Assembly: GCA_024404435.1 (NCBI GenBank)
Contig: JAKSPW010000033.1
Location: forward strand, 1 to 9,669
DNA length: 9,669 nucleotides
Reading direction: 5' to 3'
DNA from: Clostridia bacterium
GTDB lineage: Bacteria; Bacillota; Clostridia; Oscillospirales; CAG-272
Every line of letters starts with the position of its first letter. Position 1 is the first letter of the stretch. Below the pieces are notes generated by a model, which searched no databases, was not told the origin of the DNA, and saw only the letters and a list, made by a program, of their open reading frames with translations. This document shows, piece by piece, positions 1-6,420 of this stretch. The translations under genes and the position numbers were made by a program.

Positions 1-227
1 ACCGCTACGCGGGATATAAGAAGCTCGACACGTCGAAGCAGGCAGAGCTCACGAAATTCGCGGACGCGAAGAAAGTGTCTTCCTATGCAGAGACCGCCGT
101 CAAATGGGCAGTTGCCGAGGGCATCATCGGCGGCACCGAAAAGAACGGCAAAGCATATCTTGACCCGCAGGGCAACGCCACCCGCGCTCAGGTCGCGACG
201 ATGCTTATGAGATTCTGTGACGATTAA
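1..227 (+). CDS. C-terminal end of an SLH-domain surface protein (partial, 5' end outside window)
   Basis: The reading frame is open from the first base and ends at TAA 225-227. The last 74 codons encode one SLH domain: a WAVAEGIIGG helix-turn, the DPQGNATRAQ motif, and a MLMRF end. SLH domains anchor exported proteins to secondary cell-wall polymers. This segment aligns without gaps to bases 1861-2080 of the next gene, with about 31 mismatches in 220 bases by hand count, so the two genes are tandem paralogues. The gene ends 12 bases before the next start and probably shares its transcript. What lies upstream of the SLH domain in this copy cannot be seen. Confidence 0.9.
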   Translation, partial: RYAGYKKLDTSKQAELTKFADAKKVSSYAETAVKWAVAEGIIGGTEKNGKAYLDPQGNATRAQVATMLMRFCDD

Positions 228-232
228 GGAGA
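228..232 (+). promoter_or_regulatory. Ribosome binding site of the second SLH gene
   Basis: AGGAG directly follows the TAA of the upstream gene and lies 7 bases before ATG 240. It supports that start and suggests co-transcription or translational coupling of the two SLH genes. Confidence 0.8.
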
Positions 233-239
233 AAACACA

Positions 240-2090
240 ATGAAAAAACTGATTTCGATCATTCTCATCGCCGTGATGCTCACGGTGGCACTTTCCGGCA
301 CGGTATCCGCCGTCAAGTATAGAATGCCCGATCATCTGGACTATTCCCGGATCGCTCTCGACTCAAAGGACAGCGACATTTTCTTTATCGGCGATCCGAT
401 ATCGGTAAGCATTATGGATATTGATCCGGATCTGATGCTTGAAACAGTGAGCGCGACGTACAGCCTGACGCTGAACGGGGTGACCGAGACGGTAACGGCT
501 CCCGGCACGAAGATTACTCTTACGCTGACGGAGCCCGGAAGATACAACATAAAGCTCGCTTCCATACACGCGTCGGCAGGCGAGGATCACCCGGGATATA
601 AGGCGGGAGAAGCTGATATCCACACCGCATACTGCGCTGAAGTATACTTTACCGTAAGAGAAAAAGGCAGCGTCGTTCCGGATGACCCTTCCGCCAAGTT
701 TTATAAGTATACTGTTCGGGACGACTGCACGGCGTGCCTGAACGGATACAGCGGGACGGAGGAAAACGTCACGGTGCCGACAAGGATCGACGGATATGCC
801 GTGACGGCGATAGACTGGGGATGCTTCAGAAAAAACGAACTCATAAGATCCGTCGTGATCCCGGAAGGTATCACGGAAATCGGAGAGAGTGCGTTTTCCG
901 GATGCACTTCGCTTGAAAAAGTCACTCTTCCGAAAAGTCTGCGTATGATCGGCAACGGAGCGTTCAGGTCCTGCCCTTCCCTGAAAAGCATCACTTTGCC
1001 GTCGGGGCTCGATTATTTCGGGGATAACGTGTTCGACGGAAGCACGCTCGAACGGATAACGGTCAGCGGGAAAGACGGGAACTTCATGGCAAAGGACGGC
1101 TGTCTCATAGACAAAAGAGAAGGGCGTCTGGAGTTTGTCCTCAAAGGATTCAAGATACCTGCCGGCGGGATCGTCACGACGATAGGCAGAGACTTTCTGA
1201 CGTGGACGAATCGACTGGACGACATAACGATACCGGAGGGGGTAACGTGGATAGAAGACGGAGCGTTCTGCGCTATCAGTATCGGGACGATCCGTCTTCC
1301 GAGAACTCTGATCGGCATCGAGGGAGAAGCGTTCGGACTCTGTGACTACGGAGACGGAGATGATTCGGATGATCCCATTGAAAAGGTCGTTTACAACGGA
1401 ACGAAAGAAATGTGGGACAACGTCAGCGTTGCCGATATGCACTACGAAGCCCGCCTCGACATCGGAAGCGTCGGATACCCGTCGAACAAGCCTATTCTTG
1501 ATGCGAAAAAGTACGTTTTCCTGTCGGAAGATAAGCTGTATTCTGACATCCCTGAGTCGGCATGGTATCACGATGAGGTGATGTCGGCGGTGAACGGGCT
1601 CGTCATGACCGGCACGTCGAACGACACCTTTTCCCCGAACGCGACCATGACCCGCGCGATGCTTACGACGATCCTTTGGAGGCTGGAAAGCGGGCGCACG
1701 TGGAGATGGTTTAACGAATTACCGTACCGCGACGTAAAATACACCTGGTACACGCAGGCTCTCAGATGGGCAAACCACTGCAAGATCGTGAACGGAACGT
1801 CGGAGACGAAGTTCTCCCCGAACGGCAGTATCACGCGCGAACAGCTCGCGACGATGCTGTACCGCTACGCGGGATATAAGAAGCTCGACACGTCGAAGCA
1901 GGCAGAGCTCACGAAGTTCGCGGACGCGAAGAAAGTGTCATCATATGCAGAGACAGCAGTCAAGTGGGCTGCCGCCGAGGGAATCATCAAGGGAGTCGAA
2001 AAGAACGGCTCCGTTTGCCTCGATCCGCAGGGCAACGCCACCCGCGCTCAGGTCGCGACGATGCTCCAAAGGTTCTGTGGGATCGGATGA
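240..2090 (+). CDS. Secreted BspA-type leucine-rich-repeat protein with three C-terminal SLH domains
   Basis: A 616-residue exported protein, probably displayed on the cell surface. Residues 1-24 form a signal peptide: a KK start, a hydrophobic core, and an SGTVSA end. Residues about 25-140 are a beta-rich region I cannot name. From about 163 to 400 come leucine-rich repeats of the LRR_5/BspA type (units such as IPEGITEIGESAFSGC and LPKSLRMIGNGAFRSC), closed by a VVYNGTKEMWDNV motif often seen at the end of such arrays. About 434-616 hold three SLH domains, each with an F/YxD start and an SPN/DPQG...TRAQ/REQ-type motif; these should bind cell-wall polymer. BspA-type repeats are linked in other bacteria to adhesion or protein binding, but the ligand here is unknown. 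The gene follows a paralogue by 12 bases and ends before a strong terminator. Start and length look complete. Confidence 0.9.
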   Translation: MKKLISIILIAVMLTVALSGTVSAVKYRMPDHLDYSRIALDSKDSDIFFIGDPISVSIMDIDPDLMLETVSATYSLTLNGVTETVTAPGTKITLTLTEPGRYNIKLASIHASAGEDHPGYKAGEADIHTAYCAEVYFTVREKGSVVPDDPSAKFYKYTVRDDCTACLNGYSGTEENVTVPTRIDGYAVTAIDWGCFRKNELIRSVVIPEGITEIGESAFSGCTSLEKVTLPKSLRMIGNGAFRSCPSLKSITLPSGLDYFGDNVFDGSTLERITVSGKDGNFMAKDGCLIDKREGRLEFVLKGFKIPAGGIVTTIGRDFLTWTNRLDDITIPEGVTWIEDGAFCAISIGTIRLPRTLIGIEGEAFGLCDYGDGDDSDDPIEKVVYNGTKEMWDNVSVADMHYEARLDIGSVGYPSNKPILDAKKYVFLSEDKLYSDIPESAWYHDEVMSAVNGLVMTGTSNDTFSPNATMTRAMLTTILWRLESGRTWRWFNELPYRDVKYTWYTQALRWANHCKIVNGTSETKFSPNGSITREQLATMLYRYAGYKKLDTSKQAELTKFADAKKVSSYAETAVKWAAAEGIIKGVEKNGSVCLDPQGNATRAQVATMLQRFCGIG

Positions 2091-2195
2091 AACTTTTTGC
2101 ATAGGCTGATGTGACGGCGCGCGCAAGTCTCTTCAAGGATATGATCACCGACAGAGAATCGGTCGTGCTTGATTTTGAATAACCCGGACTCACGT

Positions 2196-2239
2196 GAGGG
2201 AGAAAACCTTTTTATTAAAAGGTTTCTCCCTCGTTTTTT
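2196..2239 (+). terminator. Rho-independent terminator after the SLH genes
   Basis: The left arm 2196-2212 (GAGGGAGAAAACCTTTT) pairs with 2217-2232 (AAAAGGTTTCTCCCTC) with one bulged A and a 4-base loop. TTTTTT follows at 2234-2239. It lies about 105 bases after the SLH stop codon. Confidence 0.9.
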
Positions 2240-2338
2240 CATGGAGCGAAGCGAGAATTCATGATACCTGCCTCGGCAGGTGGTCAATTCATGCCGCCCC
2301 GCGGCAATTCATGATTTTCCATCGGAAAATCAATTCAT
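2238..2338. repeat. Array of hairpins separated by AATTCATG boxes
   Basis: Boxes of the form AATTCATG occur at 2256-2263, 2286-2293 and 2306-2313. Partial ones are at 2238-2243 (TTCATG) and 2332-2338 (AATTCAT). The sequences between boxes differ completely, yet three of them are perfect stems: 2266-2272/2275-2281 (ACCTGCC, loop TC), 2293-2297/2301-2305 (GCCGC, loop CCC), and 2313-2320/2324-2331 (GATTTTCC, loop ATC). The first spacer (2244-2255) has no good stem. Conserved linkers with changing but self-complementary spacers point to a selected DNA or RNA structure. It starts on the T-tract of the terminator. The function is unknown. Confidence 0.75.
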
Positions 2339-2396
2339 TTTTTTCGTGAGGTCAAAGATATACTTAAACGTTTTGATTTCTGACGAAATTCTTATA

Positions 2397-2440
2397 GCCT
2401 TCCCCAGCGAGGAAGGGTGACCACGGAGTGGTGGATGAGG
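2397..2440. repeat. Two-hairpin intergenic repeat
   Basis: Two stems lie side by side: CCTTCC 2398-2403 with GGAAGG 2411-2416, and ACCAC 2420-2424 with GTGGT 2428-2432 (loop GGA). GGATGAGG follows at 2433-2440. The pattern resembles intergenic repeats I know from Ruminococcaceae-type genomes (a CCTTCCCC stem, a second stem, then GGATGAGG). No coding potential is evident. Confidence 0.55.
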
Positions 2441-2482
2441 AGATCGCGGTTTCGTCTGTGCATCAAATAAAGCGCTTCAGAC

Positions 2483-2688
2483 GGTACACTCCCTCCGTCA
2501 GTCGCTACGCTCCTGCCACCTCCCTCGACTGAGGGAGGCGAGATTAAGAGAGCTTCGCCGAAGTACAGTTTTCCGAAATTCAGGAAGCTGGCAGTACTTG
2601 TAGCTTTTCTTTCATCTTGCCTCCCTCAGCCGAGGGAGGTGGATTTCGCGAGGCGCAAACGCCGAGCGAAAGACGGTAGGAGTGTACC
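2483..2688. mobile_element. 206-base palindromic, MITE-like element
   Basis: The ends are inverted copies: GGTACACTCC at 2483-2492 and GGAGTGTACC at 2679-2688. The two arms are inverted copies of one sequence nearly to the centre. Each holds its own hairpin, CCTCCCTC/GAGGGAGG (2519-2526/2531-2538 and 2620-2627/2632-2639). Near the centre AAGTAC (2561-2566) pairs with GTACTT (2594-2599). The right arm has a longer spacer between its end and its hairpin than the left. I found no open reading frame of note and no clear target-site duplication. This fits a small non-autonomous element or a folded intergenic repeat. Confidence 0.65.
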
Positions 2689-2702
2689 TTTTCGGAGTAC
2701 AT

Positions 2703-2755
2703 AGTGAAGAGTGGAAAAACGCGCCCATGCACGGGAGTTTTTCAAAGCCTTCACT
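2703..2755. repeat. Long imperfect inverted repeat upstream of the rnf promoter
   Basis: AGTGAAG 2703-2709 pairs with CTTCACT 2749-2755, and GAAAAAC 2714-2720 with GTTTTTC 2737-2743. A CCC/GGG step lies inside (2724-2726/2733-2735). The arms are separated by small internal loops. No T-tract follows, so it does not look like a terminator. It could be an operator, a repeat remnant, or incidental. Confidence 0.45.
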
Positions 2756-2807
2756 CCATTTGAAAAACATTTTTCCGTTGTTCCCGACAATTTCCGACGA
2801 TAAAGTC

Positions 2808-2836
2808 TTGAAAAAAAGTCCGGTCTAATGTATAAT
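2808..2836 (+). promoter_or_regulatory. Sigma-A type promoter of the rnf operon
   Basis: TTGAAA (2808-2813), a 17-base spacer, and a perfect TATAAT (2831-2836). Transcription should start near 2843, giving a leader of about 38 bases, AT-rich up to the RBS. It is the only strong promoter seen before the six rnf genes. Confidence 0.85.
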
Positions 2837-2869
2837 AAATATAACTATATTTAATATGAAGTAATATTC

Positions 2870-2874
2870 GGAGG
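2870..2874 (+). promoter_or_regulatory. Ribosome binding site deciding the GTG start of rnfC
   Basis: GGAGG lies 6 bases before GTG 2881. No in-frame ATG with a comparable site exists nearby, so the GTG start is well supported. Confidence 0.85.
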
Positions 2875-2880
2875 AACAAC

Positions 2881-4233
2881 GTGGCTTATACATTCAAAGG
2901 CGGTATCCACGTCGACGAGCACAAGCTGACGGACGGATGCCCGATCGAAAAACTGCCCGAGCCTGATTACGTCAAGCTCTCGATGTCGCAGAATATCGGC
3001 GCACCGTGCATCCCCGCGGTGGCGGTCGGCGATCACGTCTGCGTCGGAACGGTGGTCGGTGCCGTGCCGGAGGGCGCGCTCGGCTGTCCCGTACACTCGA
3101 GCGTTTCGGGCACGGTCCGCGCGATCGAGGACAACCTCATGCCCACGGGCGCGAAGGAATCCACGGTCATCATTGACAACGACGGTGAAGGAACGGTGGC
3201 GGACACCGTCACACCTTTCGAAAAGAACATAAACGACGCGACACGCGAGGAGATCACGGACATCATCAAAAACGCCGGCATCTCCGGCATGGGCGGCGCC
3301 GCTTTCCCGACGTATGCGAAGATCAACTCCGCCGTCGGCAAGGCGAAGCTCCTCATCGTCAACTGCGCCGAGTGCGAGCCGTTCATCACGTCCGACCACA
3401 GACTGCTGCTCGAGCGTCCCGAAGAGGTCATCGCCGGCATCAAGATCCTCATGAAGGCGACGGGCGTGCCCGAGGCGTACATCGGTGTCGAGGACAACAA
3501 GAGAGACGCCGTACCCATGCTCAAAAAGCTCACGAAGGACGCGGATTTCATCTCCGTCAAGGTCGTAAAGACAAAGTACCCGCAGGGCGACGAGAGACAG
3601 CTCATCTACGCCCTCACGGGAAGAGAGCTTCCGCAAGGAAAGCTCCCCGCGGACGCCGGCTGCGTGATCTTCAACGCCGCTACCTGCGCCGCAGCGTATA
3701 ACGCATTCAAGAGCGGAATGCCGCTCGTCAAGCGTATCGTGACCGTTTCGGGTGGCTGCGGGAAGGAGCCGAAAAACGTCGAGGTCCCGATCGGCACACC
3801 CGCGTCGGTGCTCGTCGAGTACTGCGGCGGTCTTGTCAAATCTCCCGAAAAGATCATCACGGGCGGCCCGATGATGGGACAGACGCAGTGGGACGCGAAC
3901 GTGCCGGTCAAGAAGGGCACGTCGTCCATACTGCTCCTCTCCGCGGATTACTCGAAGAAGCCCTCGCTTCCGGCGACGTGCATCCGCTGCGGCAAGTGCA
4001 TCAGAAACTGCCCTCAGCATCTGATGCCGTCCTACATCGCACAATTCGTTCAGCACGACGACATGGAAGGCGCCGAGAAGTACGGTGCCATGAACTGCGT
4101 CGAGTGCGGCTCGTGCTCGTATAACTGCCCCGGCAAGGTCGAGATCGTGCAGTATATCAGAGTCGCAAAGGCAAGCATCCGCGCCGCCGCCGCACAGATG
4201 AAGGCGGCGAAGGAAAAATCCGAAAAGAACTGA
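2881..4233 (+). CDS. rnfC: RnfC, NADH/FMN-binding subunit of the Rnf complex
   Basis: A 450-residue peripheral subunit of ferredoxin:NAD+ oxidoreductase, on the cytoplasmic side, where electrons leave to NAD+. The N-terminus (about 1-110) has the barrel-sandwich/RnfC start, with the HVDEHK and CPVHSSVSG motifs. The flavin/NADH-binding fold shows GISGMGGAAFPT at 133-144 and NCAECEPFITSDH at 161-173, as in complex I 51-kDa relatives. Two ferredoxin motifs give two [4Fe-4S] clusters: C367, C370, C373, C377 and C406, C409, C412, C416, each ending in CP. All expected residues are present and the length is normal for Clostridia. Translation starts with GTG. It is the first gene of the rnfCDGEAB operon, 16 bases before rnfD. 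Confidence 0.97.
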   Translation: MAYTFKGGIHVDEHKLTDGCPIEKLPEPDYVKLSMSQNIGAPCIPAVAVGDHVCVGTVVGAVPEGALGCPVHSSVSGTVRAIEDNLMPTGAKESTVIIDNDGEGTVADTVTPFEKNINDATREEITDIIKNAGISGMGGAAFPTYAKINSAVGKAKLLIVNCAECEPFITSDHRLLLERPEEVIAGIKILMKATGVPEAYIGVEDNKRDAVPMLKKLTKDADFISVKVVKTKYPQGDERQLIYALTGRELPQGKLPADAGCVIFNAATCAAAYNAFKSGMPLVKRIVTVSGGCGKEPKNVEVPIGTPASVLVEYCGGLVKSPEKIITGGPMMGQTQWDANVPVKKGTSSILLLSADYSKKPSLPATCIRCGKCIRNCPQHLMPSYIAQFVQHDDMEGAEKYGAMNCVECGSCSYNCPGKVEIVQYIRVAKASIRAAAAQMKAAKEKSEKN

Positions 4234-4249
4234 AGGGAGGATATCCGTA

Positions 4250-5269
4250 ATGGCAAAAGACAAGAATAACGTAACGGCGGAGCTCCCGGAGCTTTTCACG
4301 GTTTCTCCGTCACCTCATATGAAGACCGCCGACAACACGCGCACCATCATGATCGACGTGATGATCGCGCTCCTTCCCGCATACGTCTGGGGCGTCATCT
4401 CGTTCGGCCTGCGCGCGCTCGCGATCGGTCTCATTTCTATAGTATCATGCATCCTCTTCGAGGCTCTCGCAGAGTGGATCCTCAAAAGACCCGTCACGGT
4501 CTCCGACTGCTCGGCAGCCGTCACGGGACTCCTTCTCGCGATGAACCTCACGGTCACTGTGCCGCTGTGGATGCCCGTCGTCGGCGCTTTCTTCGCGATC
4601 GTGATCGTGAAGCAGATCTTCGGCGGACTCGGCAAGAACATCGTGAATCCCGCGCTCGCGGCGAGAGTGTTCCTCTTCTCGTGGGCAGGTGACATGACGA
4701 GATTCGTTTCCTTCGGCACGAAGGTCAATTCGCTCTCACCCGTGCTCGGAGACGCCGACATCGTTGCGGGCGCAACGCCTCTCGCTTCTCTCAAGGCGGG
4801 AACGGTGCCCGACAAATCGGTGCTCGACATGTTCCTCGGCAACGTGAACGGCTGTATAGGCGAGGTCTCCGCGATCCTTCTGATCCTCGGCGGTATCTAT
4901 CTCCTCACCCGCGGCGTCATCACGTGGCACATCCCCGTGGCGTATATCGGCACGGTGGCGATCCTTACGTTCATCTTCCCGAAGACGAGCGCTTCGTGGA
5001 ATTATATGCTCTATGAGATCCTCGCGGGCGGCCTCATGCTCGGCGCGATCTACATGGCGACCGACTACGCGACCTCCCCGATGACTCCCGTCGGACGTAT
5101 CATCTTCGGCGTGGGCTGCGGCGGCATCACGGTGCTGATCCGCTACTTCGGAGGATATCCGGAAGGCGTATCCTTCTCGATACTCATTATGAACCTCCTC
5201 GTGTGGTATCTCGACCGCATCGGAATGCCGAGAAGATTCGGCACGAAGCGGTTCGCTAAAAAATCTTAA
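4250..5269 (+). CDS. rnfD: RnfD, membrane flavoprotein subunit of the Rnf complex
   Basis: A 339-residue integral membrane protein with many hydrophobic segments, homologous to NqrB. Family motifs are GGLGKNIVNPALAARVFLF (about 123-141), GEVSAILLILGG, GAIYMATDYATSP, and YPEGVSFSILIMN near the C-terminus. FMN is expected to be attached through a phosphoester to Thr176 in D170-IVAGA-T176, on the outer face. The motif has Ala at 173, where the flavin-transferase consensus usually has Ser or Thr. A strong AGGGAGG (4234-4240) precedes the ATG by 9 bases. RnfD is thought to form part of the ion path together with RnfA, RnfE and RnfG. Confidence 0.96.
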   Translation: MAKDKNNVTAELPELFTVSPSPHMKTADNTRTIMIDVMIALLPAYVWGVISFGLRALAIGLISIVSCILFEALAEWILKRPVTVSDCSAAVTGLLLAMNLTVTVPLWMPVVGAFFAIVIVKQIFGGLGKNIVNPALAARVFLFSWAGDMTRFVSFGTKVNSLSPVLGDADIVAGATPLASLKAGTVPDKSVLDMFLGNVNGCIGEVSAILLILGGIYLLTRGVITWHIPVAYIGTVAILTFIFPKTSASWNYMLYEILAGGLMLGAIYMATDYATSPMTPVGRIIFGVGCGGITVLIRYFGGYPEGVSFSILIMNLLVWYLDRIGMPRRFGTKRFAKKS

Positions 5270-5292
5270 CGCAGAAAGGGACGGAACTGAAA

Positions 5293-6390
5293 ATGTCGAA
5301 AAAAACCGAAGACATGGTCGGCAAAAAAGTCGATGACGAACAGTCGCCGCGCTTTCTTGCGAGACTTATCATAGTCCTGACCGCGATCTGCGTCGGTGTT
5401 GCGGTGCTTCTCGCCGCAGTCAACGCGATAACGGTCGACAAAATCGCCGAGAACACCCTGAAATCGAAGACCGAAGCGATACTCGGGATATTCAAGAACG
5501 GCACGGACTGCGAGCTGTACCAAACGCTCGACGACGGAAGCGAAATTTACCTCGTCGGGAACGGCGACGGCATCATCGGCTACTGCGCGTTCGTGAAGAG
5601 CGCAGGATTCGGCGGTGACATAGAAATGATGGTCGGCATCGATTCCGACTACAACACCGAGGGCGTGAAGATCGTCGCGATGTCGGAAACTCCCGGCGTC
5701 GGCTCGAAGACGAACTCCGACGGCTTCCTTTCGCGCTTCGCGGGAATGCCTCACGACGATCCCGCAGGCAAGGTCGACGTGATCTCCGGTGCGTCCATCA
5801 GCTCGAGAGCCGTAAAGGCCGGAGTCGAGAAGGCGCACTCTATCGAGATCGACCTCGAAGCGATCGCAAATGAAAAGGGAACGGGAATCGTCCGCGACAC
5901 CGAGGCTCCGACGGCAGAGCCGGAGGAGAGCACTCCCGAAACGACCGGAACGGATGATACCGCACCCGAAACGGCAGCCCCCGAAACGACCGAAAAACCC
6001 TCCGCGGACAACGATCCCGAGGAGACGGACCGCGACTATGACGAGATCAGAGCCGGCGGCTACGTCTACGCCGTAGAAGAAACGGTGACGGATCCGAGAT
6101 TCGTGATCGAGATCACGAAGGAAGAGGAAACGGCCGAGACCGAAACGGAAAAAGAGACGAAGAAGCCCGAGCCGAAGCCGGAAACGACGAAGCAGCAGGC
6201 AAAGCAGACAGAGCCGAAGCCCATTAAGCCGCCCGTCACACCGATCCCGGTCGACCCGAAGCCCGTCGATCCGGAGCCCGTAGATCCGACACCCGTCGAT
6301 CCCGAGCCCATCGAAACAGAGCTTGACACGATGCCCGAATGGCTGAGACCTCATACCGAGGAAACGATGCCGGAGTGGCTCAGAGGCTGA
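5293..6390 (+). CDS. rnfG: RnfG, FMN-binding subunit with an unusual long C-terminal tail
   Basis: A 365-residue protein; usual RnfG proteins are near 200. Residues 1-20 are cytoplasmic and about 22-46 form one membrane helix. The FMN-binding domain follows to about 192, facing outward. The flavinylation motif is D162-VISGA-S168 followed by ISSRAV, so the acceptor is Ser rather than the commoner Thr. GFGGDIEMMVGID and ETPGVGSK are typical RnfG sequences. Residues 193-365 are extra: a Thr/Glu/Pro-rich stretch, a short mixed segment (GGYVYAVEETV), a Lys/Glu/Pro stretch, a five-residue repeat PVDPx (319-338), and two MPEWLR copies (347-352, 359-364). The reading frame is continuous to TGA, so this is not a frameshift artefact. 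The tail should lie outside the membrane and may span or bind the cell wall; that is inference. It sits 23 bases after rnfD. Confidence 0.93.
   Translation: MSKKTEDMVGKKVDDEQSPRFLARLIIVLTAICVGVAVLLAAVNAITVDKIAENTLKSKTEAILGIFKNGTDCELYQTLDDGSEIYLVGNGDGIIGYCAFVKSAGFGGDIEMMVGIDSDYNTEGVKIVAMSETPGVGSKTNSDGFLSRFAGMPHDDPAGKVDVISGASISSRAVKAGVEKAHSIEIDLEAIANEKGTGIVRDTEAPTAEPEESTPETTGTDDTAPETAAPETTEKPSADNDPEETDRDYDEIRAGGYVYAVEETVTDPRFVIEITKEEETAETETEKETKKPEPKPETTKQQAKQTEPKPIKPPVTPIPVDPKPVDPEPVDPTPVDPEPIETELDTMPEWLRPHTEETMPEWLRG
6246..6320 (+). repeat. 15-base tandem repeat coding for PVDPx in the rnfG tail
   Basis: Four close copies and one degenerate copy of a 15-base unit (CCCGTCGATCCGGAG and variants) stand in frame, giving PVDPK, PVDPE, PVDPT, PVDPE and PIETE. 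Third-position differences between copies suggest the repeat is not brand new. Unit number could vary between strains. Confidence 0.8.
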
Positions 6391-6420
6391 AAAATCTGAA
6401 GAAAGGTACGGAAGCGAACT

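Noticed and set aside
363..1571. 402-codon minus-strand frame opposite the SLH gene
   Set aside because: It has no ribosome site or domain. The plus-strand gene has a signal peptide, LRR and SLH domains.
2238..2338. CRISPR array
   Set aside because: The repeats are only 8 bases, the spacers are 12-22 bases and self-complementary, and no cas genes are present.
2837..2880. Riboswitch or attenuator in the rnf leader
   Set aside because: The predicted leader is under 40 bases, AT-rich, and has no stem.
2851..4299. 482-codon open frame on the minus strand opposite rnfC
   Set aside because: It is a shadow of the GC-rich third positions of rnfC. The translation is Arg/Asp/Leu-rich with no recognisable domain, and rnfC is certain.
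5266..6354. 362-codon minus-strand frame opposite rnfG
   Set aside because: The product is low-complexity (runs of R, L, G, F, D) mirroring the rnfG tail repeats. It has no ribosome site and no family match that I recognise.
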